From contig CM038229.1 in assembly GCA_021442155.1 (NCBI GenBank), positions 98,805,271-98,869,270 of the forward strand: DNA of 64,000 bases. Direction: 5' to 3'. The translations under genes and the position numbers were made by a program. The notes under the pieces are model-generated. The model saw nothing but the letters and a program-made list of their open reading frames with translations. It was not told where the DNA came from and did not search any database. Position 1 is the stretch's first letter. Each line of letters starts with the position of its first letter. Positions 1-11,179 of this stretch are shown piece after piece. This DNA comes from Cymbidium sinense. Lineage: Eukaryota; Streptophyta; Magnoliopsida; Asparagales; Orchidaceae.

Positions 1-323
1 TATATTACAACACCTATATATACACCATTAATCCCACTATTAAATCCTTGCAAAATTGTAGACAATGACCTTCCTCTCCAAAATATCAGGAGTCCTTCCC
101 ATTCCAAAATTATAAATATCTACTTATTATCAATGAAGGCAATAGAGTTTTCGATCCTTTTATAGCTTTTGATCTCCACAGTACCAACTTAAATTGCTTT
201 GCCTCATGGTGTTTGGCAATTCATTGCTGAATTGTTCCTTGCTCGGTTAAAATATGATAAGGAAGAAACAATAATGACAAAAAAATAGAGCAGTTCTATG
301 GCAATAATGATAAAATAATAGTT

Positions 324-325
<2 letters not shown>

Positions 326-355
<30 letters not shown>

Positions 356-366
356 AAGAAGAAGAA
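326..366 (+). repeat. (GAA)n microsatellite, copy A
   Basis: Uninterrupted AAG/GAA triplets just beyond the CSLA stop codon, in its 3' flank. The same tract occurs at 19,133-19,173 in copy B; copy C has lost this stretch in its deletion. Confidence 0.95.
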
Positions 367-1044
367 TATTAATGCTAATAATAATAAGGAGAAGATGAAT
401 TAAGAAGAGAGCGAGAATTAACTAATTGTCCCTCGGAACTCTTATTCCAATATAACCAAATCCAATGACGAAGAAGGCGATGGATTGCATGAGAAACAAG
501 ACGAAGAAGTGATCGTTTCCAAATTTGAAGTCGTAACATCCACACAGTAACAGGAAGACACCCATTAACAGCTCAAGAGGAGAAAACCTGAGATATTAAA
601 AAAATAAAAAAAGGAGTGAGTTCTATCAAAACTTACATATGATAACTATAAATTTAGAGAAGAAACAGAATATTTTTTTAAATTAAACTGAAATGAGCAA
701 TCAAGTAAACTAGTTCAAACATCTGAGAACATAAGTATTCTATCTGTTATAATAATATAATAACATCGCAATTTGAAATTTACAGTTAGTGCCATGAATT
801 TAAATTAAAAAAAGTAACTAAGTCTTACGTTTATTTAAGTAAAATCATTTGAAAGTATAACTTTCCCTTTTATACATAAAACAATTTAAATTTATGACAA
901 CAATCGTAGGATCCGAAATTTTTTTCAGAGGCACAATAAAATAATAAATAATTTACTTTATATAAAATTAAAAATCAAAGCATCTCATATAACAAAATAA
1001 AAAATCAAACCTTGCAATAACATAAATTTTTTTATATTACATAC

Positions 1045-3276
1045 CATTTATAACTTCTCCTCCGAAGTCTTCATATATTTTGAATCGCTACAATCAATTC
1101 CTTATCAACACTCTTAAATACATCTTTTCAATATATGTAATAGGAAAATCATTCATCCAAGAATCTCCCATTCTATTGCGATTTTTTTACGATCTTCATT
1201 GCAAAAATGCTCTTTCAACTTGTCAGAATATTAACAATATCAAAACAAGCTTTATTAGCAAATATACAAAAGGATAAATATCATTTTTCTTTATCTCTAC
1301 TAACTTTATGCAAGTTCTCCAATTCCCTTCAACTTCAAAAAAATGAATCATTGATTTCATGTCAATAATATAATTCTCAACTATCTAAAATAATAATATC
1401 AAAGCCCGAGAAGTCGTGAGATAAAACTTTGCCAAACATATCAACTTTTTTTATCAAAAGTCGAGAAAGAATCACATGGATTCAAGCGCCACATATAAAA
1501 GTAATTCAAGATTTCATCAAATCTGTTGTTAAGCTTGATTGTATCAATAATAAAATAACTCAACTTGATAATATTGTAAATTTGTGATTCCTTGAGCATA
1601 TCTTCTTGATCTTCCACACATAAATCTTTCACTCATATTTGGCACAAGTATAATATTTTTCACAAAATGCATGAACTTCTTCAAATAAAATGTTCCAACC
1701 ATCATCCCTCATATTTTGTAGTTTTGTTTTGACATTAACCAAGTCATGGCATTTATAATATCTTGATCTTTTTTTTGTAAAATTTGATATAACTCATTTG
1801 TGATTCCTAATATGGATTTCATGCGATTGAAAACAAACTCAAGACCTTGAATTGAATCAAGCGAGCATTTGCTTCACCTCTTTCTTCTTCACCGCTTAAA
1901 CCATCTTCTACAATTATATCAAGAACATCTATAATAGATCCAAATAAAATAAATATATTTATCAATGCAAAGATAATGTGATCCCCAACGGTATCTCCAT
2001 TATGAAGAGTTATTTCGATTTAAACTCCCGCCACTCCTTATTTGCTCAACAACTTTGTTTAATTGTCTTTCAAATAAAACTTCTCCTTTTGCAAGAACTT
2101 CCAACAATATTTATCAAATTAGATACATTATTAAAAAATGTAGCAATCAATATGATTTACGCAACTAGTAATTGTAATTGATGAGCAAAATAGTGAATGT
2201 AATAAGCAATTATTTTCTTTCAAGATTAAAGCTTTTAATCCATGAAACTCACCACGCATGTAGCCCCATCATAATCTTGACCACGTATTCACATATACTC
2301 AATCCATGCTTTGAAAAAGTGCCTCAATAGACATTTAAGTGTTTGAGTAGTTGTTTCACCAACATGTACAATACCAAGGAAACGCCAATAATGCAACCTC
2401 TCTTATCAACATAACTAATCGCAATAGCCACTTATTCTTTCATTGATACATTATGAGATTCTTCTAAAAGAACTGCAAATAACTCATTACCCAAATCATT
2501 GATAATAGTATTTGAAGTCTCAATAGCTGTGTAATATCCTTCGAATTTCGAGCTTAACTTATTATTTTCGAGCATTTTCATGACAACATTATTAATACTT
2601 TCATTATGCTCAAAAAAAAGTAAGATCAAGAAAATTTTCTTGATTTTCAATCCTCCATTCATCATGACCACTAAAAAAGCTAATCCAGCTTAAAAGAAAG
2701 CATACACAATCAATTATGGCACATAATCGTGTTCGTAATCCCTTCAATTTTGATCGAATGTCTTCCATAAGAAAATGCTGTTGATCCCGATTCATTAAAT
2801 CTTCACATTTTCTTCGAGCAATATTATGAGCACTATTAACTTGGCCAATATGAACTTCAAATCTTTTTTTTTCCAATTTTAAATCCCTTATTATCAAAAC
2901 TATCACCACTTGCTTGTTCACTAATATCGTGTCTATAAAGATAACAAAATAAACAATATATTGCATCTTTTGCAATATTGTACTCTAACCAACCTTTATA
3001 TTCATCAAATCATTTTGGATTAAACTCGCACAATTTATTTCGGTTTTGAGGAAATTCATGATCACGAGATTGACATGACCCTTTTGAAGATATGCTCTTC
3101 TAACTCTATCACAATCATTGGAATGATACTCAAATTTTTTTCTTAATCCAGATCTGCAATATCTTCTACATTAAATTCGTGTGCATTTTAGATTTTGTAT
3201 TACTACTTTCACCAATAATAAGATGTGAATAATCGGACTCATCTTGTTCAATCTTTCTTTTAAAATATTGCTCTAT
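1045..3276 (-). pseudogene. hAT transposase relic, plant ZMYM1/TTF-zinc-finger type with DUF4371
   Basis: Read right to left with frame changes, the minus strand gives the order of this transposase class. An N-terminal block has RRAYLQKG, RDHEFPQN and WLEYNIAKDAIYC followed by a Cys-containing zinc-finger-like part. Next come HIGQVNSAHNIARRKCEDLM and FSGHDEWRIENQENFLDL. The DUF4371 segment has IETSNTIINDLGNELFAV and LEESHNVSMKE, then RGQDYDGA with the catalytic-type Asp. After a decayed middle, the C-terminal hAT dimerisation region shows RLNPCDSFSTFDKKS, AMKIVK, RNRMGD and EKDVFKSVDKELI. The expected start codon reads ATA (3274-3276), and several stops and shifts interrupt the frame. It lies in the same direction as the host CSLA exons. 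The class is clear; activity is excluded. Confidence 0.88.
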
Positions 3277-3375
3277 AACTAATTATTAGAAAGATTAAAA
3301 TCCGATGTAAAGTCTTAAAGATTAATATGCATAAAAATGAGACATGCTTTTGAACATATTTCAAAAAAATAAAAT

Positions 3376-3537
3376 AAAGGCACACTTTCGCCTTTTCTAA
3401 AAAATAATTTCAAAATAAAGCACAATCAATTGGCACCTAAAAAAATAAATCAATAGTATTTTTAATAAAGACACACGTCGCCTTTATTAAGAAATAATAA
3501 ATCAATAAATTTTTTAAAAGGCACACTTTCGCCTTTA
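3376..3537. repeat. Three short palindrome-like motifs beside the hAT relic
   Basis: The element AAAGGCACACTTTCGCCTTT occurs at 3376-3395, in variant form at 3466-3486, and again at 3516-3537. The outer bases are inverted repeats (AAAGGC/GCCTTT) around a short loop. They lie just upstream of the transposase start on its own strand. hAT elements commonly carry short repeated transposase-binding motifs near their ends, which would explain them; that role is inference. Confidence 0.6.
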
Positions 3538-3539
3538 TT

Positions 3540-5220
3540 AAATAAAAAATATTCATATACCTTAATTAATTATGAAGACCGCTCAGAGAAATATTTAATG
3601 TTCGTCTTCTTCTAAAATCATAAACATAAAAAGCATATAAGTAATGATTAAATATACAAAAAAATAAATATTAGTACCCATGCAAGGTTTGTGTGTAATT
3701 TGTCCTTAAGACTCAACTTCGAAAAAAAAACATCGTGATCTCGATTCTCTAATGACTTTACACAAGTAAGTATGTGGGAATACAAAATGATGTAATAGGA
3801 TTTTGAGTGCTTAACTATTAGTACCCATGAACTAATTATATACATTTTAATCATCTTTTAAAACAATAATTATCCAATTAAAATCCACCATGTACTTGCG
3901 TAAGTTGAAAAGAAACAATAAATGATTAATATTTTCATAAACATAACACAAAATAAAGCTTAAGTTGATTCATCTAAATAGAAATTTAACTTTAATTTTC
4001 CATATGCAATTCTTTGATAAACTAAATATTAACACACAAATCGAACAGAACAAATCAACTCAAACTTTCAATCCTAAAAGCAATATTTCACTATATGCAA
4101 GAAAGATTAAGCACAAAACATCAAGATCATCATCCACCACTTAGAGTAATAGAAATGCAAAAAAAAAAAAGAATAAAAGAAAGAAAGAAAGAAACGGCTT
4201 TCCTTCATTTGCATATCTATGCAATATTGGCTAAAAAAAAATAGTGTTCCAGAAATAAAAATCTGGTTCTCTATGGTTTTTTTTTAAATGCATCAATATA
4301 CATATACCTTGCTCGAACTTGTTTCTGGTCAAAAAAAAAAGAGATTAATATGTTTCTAGTTCTATCATCTATGATAGCGTTTTCATCGATTTTAGCCTCA
4401 AACAATTTTAGGGTTGAAATCGCATGCCCATGTTTTATTGCAGAGTTGAAGCTGAGCATAGATGTAACACGAAATTAATGGACATAATAAGTGTAATGAT
4501 GAGCTGTTAGTATTCCGCACACCTAAAAGCTACAAATCGAAATTGAAAAGATACAATCATACAATTGGTAATCCTCCATTTTTCCTATGCCGACTCCAAT
4601 GGCGTTCCTAAATATGCCGTGAAGCTTCTAGTTATCCATACTAGTTTTTTTAATCTCATTTCACAAATCAATTTGTCACAACTATGATATTTTCGCCACT
4701 CTAAACCTTTGATTTGGATACTAAAAGAAATGGAAAGAGAGGACTATTAAAATTAATCAGAAATAATCAAAATAGGATCTTCAAAAAGTATGCTTACCTA
4801 AAATCGTGGGGAGGAAGAAAATGAAAACTATATATATCAAAATTTGAAATGAAAACAGGAAGAAAAAAGAAAAAGAGGAGCACAAGGAACCATTATAACT
4901 CACCGAATGTAACCCTTAGATAGAAAGCCATCGAATGACGGTAGCTCGATGGCGATTCTACAATAAAGAGAGAAGGGCGAAAGACAATGGTGTAGCAATC
5001 TTTACCTCTCAAACTCCTTCACGAATCACTCCACTGAGTCACGGATTCAAAGAAGCGAATAGAAAAAAAGAAGAAGAGAACGAATGGGCAAAGACTGGGG
5101 AGGAAAGATGCATTCACGTAAAGAACGGGGTTTGGAAGTAGGGTTCCTAATCAGCTGATCGCGTGTGTGAGGCACGTGCCCAAAGGGTTCTCACCGACAA
5201 CAACTATATACTACTGCATA
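3540..5220. other. AT-rich remainder of the copy A insert, no recognised gene
   Basis: Contains an A/G-rich tract at 4,147-4,196 and a more balanced final 300 bp. On the minus strand from about 5,140 to 4,900 the sequence looks like a plant leader: CT-rich, then an ATG at about 4,930 followed by a short open stretch and a GTGAGT-like donor. It could be a 5' exon of the neighbouring transposase, but no domain supports this. Confidence 0.3.
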
Positions 5221-6301
5221 TTCACTTCAATTTTTCTCACTTTTTTTATTTTATTTTAAGGCAAAATTTGAAATTTATTGTAGCGCATCAAGAATATTTA
5301 TGTATACCTTTCCCAAAATTTCCCTCTTGATCTGTTAGAATTGGCACTATTTGTTCTAGTCTTTAATACATCTCCTAATTTCATGGTGACAATCCATTCA
5401 GTCGCTCTTTCAGCTTCGCATAATCCAATAATAACTGCTTTGCATGAAGCGCCATCACATCCTCAAACATTGCCCAAAAGACGAGTAGATGAATAGAGCT
5501 GTCACAACATCAAATAAAAAAAATCATTATTAGTGCATACTGAATAGCTTCAAGAAAAGAAATAACTGTGAGAGTCAAGAACTATGATTATTATACTGCT
5601 ACGATAGTATACATAACATGTTAATAACTGTGTAGGCGAGCAAGTTAATCTTAAAAGAATATTAATGAAAATTACCTCGGTGTTCCAACGGCATTTAAAA
5701 CGGTAATTGCAGTAGGCAGATATATTATGCCCCAGGTGGGAATTGTTACTTGGGGAAGAAAATTGATAGAGGAATCACGACACATAAGAAGAAGAAGAAG
5801 GTGCCAAAATGAGTTATAATTCTCCGGGCAAAGAAAAAGTTGTAGATAATATAGAATTTCTTCAGAAAGGACACCTGCGGCATTATCAGAAGTTGTGTGC
5901 AAAAGTTAATTCAATCGCTTAATATTGAGTGCTTATGCATTAATAATTGAGCGTAATTGAAGAGATTAACCTTGGCTGATAAAATTTGCCAAAACAATTT
6001 CTTGAACAAAACTGCTGTGCCGCATGATCATCGATGTTGTTGAGGACGGCAAGCCTTGAATCTGCTCGGCAATTCACTTTTAACCTATTTAATTTAATAA
6101 CCAAACTGCTTATTAATTAAATAGCTTATATATATATAATTTCAGGTGACCTAAGAGATGAGAGAACCTTGATGCTTCCATTAAAGAAGTTCCAGCCTCT
6201 AAGAGTTGCTCTCACGGCCAAATACATGTCTTCAACAGTAGTTCTGTTTTCCCAGCCACCGGCGTCATTAATGGCATGGATTCTCCAAACTCCTGCCGTT
6301 C

Positions 6302-7190
6302 CTGTTGTTACAAGTAAGTTTGTTTATAATTAGTTCAAAATTCTGCATATTGTAATCTTAAAATTTGACCAATCAAACAAGAATTTCAAGATAATATTTA
6401 TATTAGAATCTTTCATAAAAAAATTGAGATTATTCAAATTCCAATTTTAATAAACTTATAATATAATTGAACATCTCGATGAGACGAAGTCATTAAAATC
6501 AAGGGATCATAAAATTGTGTTTAAATGAGTCCAAATCAATTTTTTGAAGTGTGATTGAAAACATTAAAGCATTAATGGAAGAGTCAAATCATCCCCAAAT
6601 CTATTATGACTATAATTAAATCAAATAGCTTGATGAGATAAATTCAATGAGCTAAAAAACACTCAAATTCAAGATGGCTAAGGCACTGAAATAGTAAATG
6701 ATATAATCAAGAAAACTAATGTGGACGCCTAATGGAGTATTTTGAGTTTTTAGTTGTTTATCAAAATTCTCTTCTAAAATTCATAGACTCCATTCTTATT
6801 ATGGGGAGAGGAAGAAACTAGAGGCTAAGCTTAAGAGTTATAACCTAGCCAGATCCACTATAGCCTACTACCACCAATAGTCGCTGAGAACCATTAATGG
6901 CTTTTGCAGCCCAACCATCATCATACTTGATATGACACTAAAATTCTACTTCGCAATCTTGATGTCAAAAGCAATTATTAATCAAGACTAACCATCAAAT
7001 GCTTATTATCAATCGACTCTCAAACATAGTTTATAGTCAAATCGAGCCTTGATGAGCCGGATCTAACAAGCCCAAGATCTTATAATTGACTTCATTTGAG
7101 CATTCAAATAGTTAAAATACATCGATGATCGAATAAATCATTTCGAGTGGTCCGATGGAGTTCAATTTTGTGTATTTACGTAAACGCCAC
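6302..7190. other. AT-rich stretch upstream of the first readable CSLA exon
   Basis: Shared by the three copies (20,760-21,660 and 57,005-57,900). It begins as the intron before the GTAGVWR exon. I searched the minus strand for the preceding CSLA exons (the segments around the third and fourth conserved blocks) and found none. Patches around 6,810-7,000 are scrambled between copies. Confidence 0.6.
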
Positions 7191-7196
7191 TCTAAT

Positions 7197-7205
7197 CTAT
7201 AAATA
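7197..7205 (+). promoter_or_regulatory. TATA-like element, copy A
   Basis: CTATAAATA is followed by a CT-rich stretch and an AGAGAGAGCTCGAG segment about 45-55 bp downstream, the layout of a plant promoter or LTR R region. Copy C has the best version (CTATAAATAG, 57,902-57,911); copy B has lost it (CATAAATAC near 21,668). The orientation is opposite to CSLA. What it would drive is unknown. Confidence 0.4.
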
Positions 7206-7224
7206 TCATCATTCTTCTTCACGG

Positions 7225-7530
7225 AGCCCAAACCGAGAAGAGAGAGCTCGAGGCGAAAATCCTCTAAGCATAATCGTTACCACTCGACGGTCGATAACCT
7301 CCGTTGGCCAGACTACCGCGGCCACCGCTGCATAACATTGCCGGTTGTCGCGTTGACCACTGGCCTGCCGTCGCACCACCATCAATCATCATTGCATCAA
7401 CCACCGTTGTTGGCACCATCGCCACCACTGCCGTTTCATCGCCAGCCATGCCGCTTATCATATACTACTATCATTACCGCTGACCATTTGCCATCTCTTA
7501 TTGCACCACCGCCACTGCCACGCTGACAGG
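7225..7530 (+). other. GC-rich patch with CCG/CAC triplet texture, copy A
   Basis: An island of CCACCG, CCGTCG and CATCATC-like triplets in AT-rich surroundings, about 30-330 bp after the TATA-like element. Equivalents lie at 21,720-22,040 and 57,960-58,330. Overlapping open frames on both strands are a by-product of the triplet composition, and no frame is conserved between copies. Function unknown. Confidence 0.5.
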
Positions 7531-7881
7531 CCCCATTGTTTCACCATCATCAACTTCCAGCAATGTACAACCTAACCATGATATATAGTGTTCCGATTCT
7601 AGGATCCCCATTATTAGCCTTCTCATGTACTTATAATCCTGCTATATTTTGTATTTCAAATAAATATATAATGGAAGATTTTTACTGTGATGATTTTTCC
7701 TCTTTAAAGGTTTTTCCACTTTTGAGTTTATTAATTCTTCAAATATACATTGATTCACAACAATAAGACGTAAACTCTTATTCTACCACAAGATTTTCTA
7801 GCAACAATACTATTGTTATATCTTATTCTAAAGCTATTGTCACCTAACTATTATACAACTTACAACTTTATAATGTTGACC

Positions 7882-7884
<3 letters not shown>

Positions 7885-7953
<69 letters not shown>
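7885..7953 (+). repeat. (TA)n microsatellite
   Basis: Pure AT dinucleotides. The equivalents at 22,309-22,354 and 58,627-58,675 are shorter, so the tract is length-variable. Confidence 0.95.
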
Positions 7954-7954
<1 letters not shown>

Positions 7955-8492
7955 TAAATTTCAAATTAAGAAAATATGAAGAAACCTATAGGTGATGCTT
8001 ATTATGAATTCAAGTTGGAATTGCCTCGAGTATCGTCAAACTCATTCAAATGATATTCATTTATAGAATAAACCATGCCAGAGGCATTTAAACATCAAAG
8101 TTATTTATTGATAATATCCAGGTTGCTTAAATCCTAGTACAAATGCAAAATATTGAAATTGTCTATACTCATGATTGATAGCTCACAAATCAAAATAAGC
8201 GGCAAGAATTTTTGTGACAAATGAGTAATCAAATCATTTCAGTAGAATCTAATAAATTAGTTTTAAAAAAATTAAAAAAAATATTATGTAAATATGAATA
8301 TATATATATATATATATAATATTTAAATTGAGTTAGATTAAATCTACTTTATATAATTATGTATTATATTAATAATGATAAAACAAACCACGTTAAAATC
8401 AGTTTATATAATTATAATATATATTAATAATTAATTATGTCAAATTAAATGTCTAGTTAAAATGTGTAACAATATTTACCTAAATATATAAA

Positions 8493-8494
<2 letters not shown>

Positions 8495-8580
<86 letters not shown>
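8495..8580 (+). repeat. (TA)n microsatellite
   Basis: Pure AT dinucleotides, flanked on the left by a shorter tract at 8,298-8,319. The copy B equivalent is 22,889-22,965; copy C lacks it. Confidence 0.95.
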
Positions 8581-8583
<3 letters not shown>

Positions 8584-8589
8584 AATATT

Positions 8590-9480
8590 TTGTTAACTTA
8601 TATCAGGGATAATACTAATAAAGTAGTTTAGTTAATTTGAATTAATCAAGATTAAGTTTACAGAACAAGTAAAATAAAAATTTTAATGTTTTTTTAATAT
8701 AAATCTGTACGATTTTCATGTGCCTAACTCCCTATTGCACTAATAAATCGCCACATGTCATCCCGTACTCTGATTTCTGTACCGTTCTTCCTATCTGTTA
8801 AAAAAAATAATAATAAATAAATTCACTTAATACTAATGGAAAGGGAAAAGAGACCCACCGCCTCTTAGCTCTTGATGGAGAACCTCTCTGATGAGTTCCA
8901 ATCCTCTGAGGAGATGCCTATACCCAAGAGGGAAAGTAATCCGACACTGGTGAATGAATGTGAGTGGATAACGATATCTCCACCCACAAGATGGTGTGAT
9001 ACCATAAAAAAAACAAAAAAAAAGAAGAGAAAAGGGATTTATTTTCTTTCTTCTCTACAAGATCTACATCTCTCGACGTGAAAATGTCGAGTCCGCATTA
9101 CATTTTTTAATCCAATCCGACGCTGTCCGATTTTTTTCCCCATTTTAGCTTTAACGGGCAGAAATCTGGACGACGCCTAAAGGGATAGCGATTCACGACG
9201 CCGCGTTTTCCCCGCCTACTACCATCTCGCTCAAAGAGGGAGAAGAACGAGATGATACTATCGTTCGACATTCATTGTCAACGCTTTAGGGCTTTCTCGA
9301 CGAAGGATTTTTTTCGCCTAGCTCTCGACGGCCACGCCTAACCTTCGCAGTGATATAAAGAAATTAAAAAATTGTAAGTGACTAGAGGTATTTACACATG
9401 CATTCAACTTGAATGAATTTAGGGTTTACTCTATTCTTACCCCCCAGTGAAAGATTGGTTATTTTATAAGTTATTCAGAT
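8590..9480. other. Spacer before the minisatellite, copy A
   Basis: The copy B equivalent is 22,975-23,890. Copy C matches only to about 9,070. The part from 8,860 to 9,360 is less AT-rich and differs strongly between A and B by small insertions and losses. A 69-codon frame at 8,872-9,081 is not conserved in B. No gene seen. It should contain one boundary of the gypsy relic to the right. Confidence 0.45.
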
Positions 9481-11170
9481 CTATACTTCATGCTCAGGGT
9501 ACATAGCATTTGTTTTTTTCGCTTTAGCGGTTCTTGAGATTATGTTCATTACATTTCAATGGAAGCATTTGGAGGTCGCTTTTGATGATTTCTGGGGATT
9601 TTTCAGATTCCATTCTCTCAGACTGAGCATGATCATGACCTTTTTCAGCTTTCTTTGGCCCTGTTCGAGTTTATATTCATTATATTCCAATGGAAGAAAT
9701 TTGAGGTCGTTTGGTTTTGGGATATGATTCTGCATGACTCGGTACGTGATCATTTACTACTTTTCAGCTTTATCTTTTCTTCTTGAGATTACATTTGGGC
9801 ATTCCAATGGAAGCAATTTGTTTGGATTTCGGAGGTATTTTCATCTCTGCATTCTCTCGAGGTACGAGTCATTTTGCATACTTTTTTCGCTTTATCTTGC
9901 ATTCTTGAGATTATATTTAGGAAGCAATTTGGAGGTCGTTTGGATGATTTCAGGGTGTTCCATTCTCTCATTCTCTTGAGGGTACAAAACATTTGGGCCT
10001 TTTTCCAGTTTATTTTGCCTATTTTTGAGATTATATTTAGACATTCCAATGGAAGCAATTTGAAAGTCGCTGATTTCTGGGATATTTCAGACTGTACTGC
10101 ATCTCGAGAGTACGATCTTTATGACCTTTTTTCCGCTTTATTTTTCTGCTTATTGAGATTATATTTAGCAAGAAATCAAGGGTTTGATGGTTTTGGGGTA
10201 TTTTGATCAGATTTGACCTCTCGAGGGTACAGATCATTTGATTTTTTTCGCTTTATCTTGCCTTCTTCTTGAGATTATATTTAGGCATTCCAAGCAATGA
10301 AGGATGTTTGGATGGTTTGGGATATTTTGCATGATTTCTGTACTTCCTCGAGGTACGATCATTTACTACTTTTTTCGTTTATCTTGCATTCTTCTTGAGA
10401 TTATATTTGGCATTCCAATGGAAGTAATTTGGAGGTTGTTTGGATGATTGGGTGTTTTCAGATCTATACTCATTCTCTTGAGGGTACAAAATATTTAGAC
10501 CTTTTTTCCAGCTTTATTTTGCCTATTTCTTGAGATTATGTTTGGGCATTCCAATGGAAGCAATTTGATGGTCGCTTAGATGATTTGGATATTTTTTTGT
10601 CTACTGCATCCTCCGGAGGGTGCATAGCATTTTCTTCTTTTCCGCTTTATTTTGCCTACTTCTTTAGATTATGTTCATTACATTCCAATGGAAGCAATTT
10701 GATGGTCGTTGGATGATTTCGGTAGTTTTTGCATCTACTCTCTGCACTCTCCTGGAGGGTATAGAGCATTTGGACTTCTTTTCCGCTTTATTTTGCCTTC
10801 TTTAGATTATATTCATTATATTCCAATGGAAGCAATTTGGAGGTCGTTAGGATGGTCTTTGGGGTTTTTTGGCATCTGTACTCTCCTGCATCTCTTGGGT
10901 AGATCATTTAGGACTTCTTTTTCAATTTGTTTTGCCTGCTTATTGAGATTATGTTTGGGCATTCCAATGGAAGCAATTTGAAAGCTTGGATGGTTTCTGG
11001 GGTATTTTGCATCACTCTCTCTCTCTGAAGGTACATATCTTTTATGACCTTTTTTTAGTTTCTTTTGGCCTAATTATTGAGATTATATTTAAGGCATTCC
11101 AATGGAATTTGGAGGTCGTTTGGATGATTTCGGGGTTTTTTCGATCTGATGCCTATTAGAACAATTTGGA
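9480..11170 (+). repeat. Minisatellite array, about 13 units of roughly 128 bp, copy A
   Basis: The core CATTCCAATGGAAGCAATTT recurs near 9,550, 9,684, 9,801, 10,042, 10,411, 10,548, 10,680, 10,820, 10,960 and 11,094, with degenerate units between. Each unit also has CTTGAGATTATATTTA, a GGATGATTT segment and a CTCTTGAGGGTAC segment. It lies between the spacer at 8,590-9,480 and a plus-strand relic, left of minus-strand integrase, i.e. in the 3' region of the gypsy element. Long 3' regions with tandem repeats are known in Tat/Ogre elements. Open frames across it are periodic artefacts. Confidence 0.9.
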
Positions 11171-11179
11171 AGTCGCTTC

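Larger units (their letters stand above)
895..5221. mobile_element. Copy A-specific segment inside the last CSLA intron, carrying a hAT relic
   Basis: Copy B passes directly from the equivalent of 892 to the equivalent of 5,221 (at about 19,702-19,710), so these 4.3 kb are an insertion in A or a deletion in B. Contents from the left: hAT transposase relic (minus), three short palindrome-like motifs, AT-rich DNA with an A/G-rich tract (4,147-4,196), and a less AT-rich end (4,900-5,210) that could be a transposon leader or promoter. The left edge near 901 (CAATCGTAGGATCCG) is vaguely like hAT terminal repeats, but I see no matching right end and no clean 8-bp target duplication. Confidence 0.6.
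422..6301 (-). pseudogene. CSLA: CSLA (glucomannan 4-beta-mannosyltransferase) 3'-half pseudogene, copy A
   Basis: Five exons with GT/AG borders read right to left: 6301-6168, 6084-5971, 5874-5676, 5498-5308 and 587-422 (TAG stop). They give hallmark CSLA (GT2, Golgi membrane) segments in order: [25 protein letters not shown], the QQHR region, LKKFYIIYNFFFARR, WGIIYLPTAITVLNAVGTP, FWAMFEDVMALH, TEWIVTMKLGD and, at the C-terminus, LLLCGCYDFKFGNDHFF and GFGYIGIRVP. All exons upstream of GTAGVWR, carrying the N-terminal membrane segment and first catalytic aspartates, are absent. TGG of QxxRW is TGA (6028-6030). One base is missing in the third exon, near the PQVTIP segment, and four bases are missing after ALH relative to copy B. 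The last intron is swollen by a hAT relic on the same strand. Not functional as written. The family call is secure; the exact paralogue is unknown. Confidence 0.9.

Noticed and set aside
895..5221. Clean hAT terminal inverted repeats and 8-bp target duplication
   Set aside because: Looked for at both edges; the left end is only vaguely similar to known hAT ends and no matching right end or duplication was seen.
7813..7995. Open frame with a Tyr/Ile dipeptide run
   Set aside because: Produced by the (TA)n microsatellite; the length differs between copies.
8872..9081. 69-codon frame near a CT-rich region, possible small protein
   Set aside because: The copy B equivalent is not open and differs in many small indels.
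9542..10981. Several overlapping open frames on both strands resembling a repeated membrane protein
   Set aside because: They follow the minisatellite period, change frame between units and are not kept in copy B.
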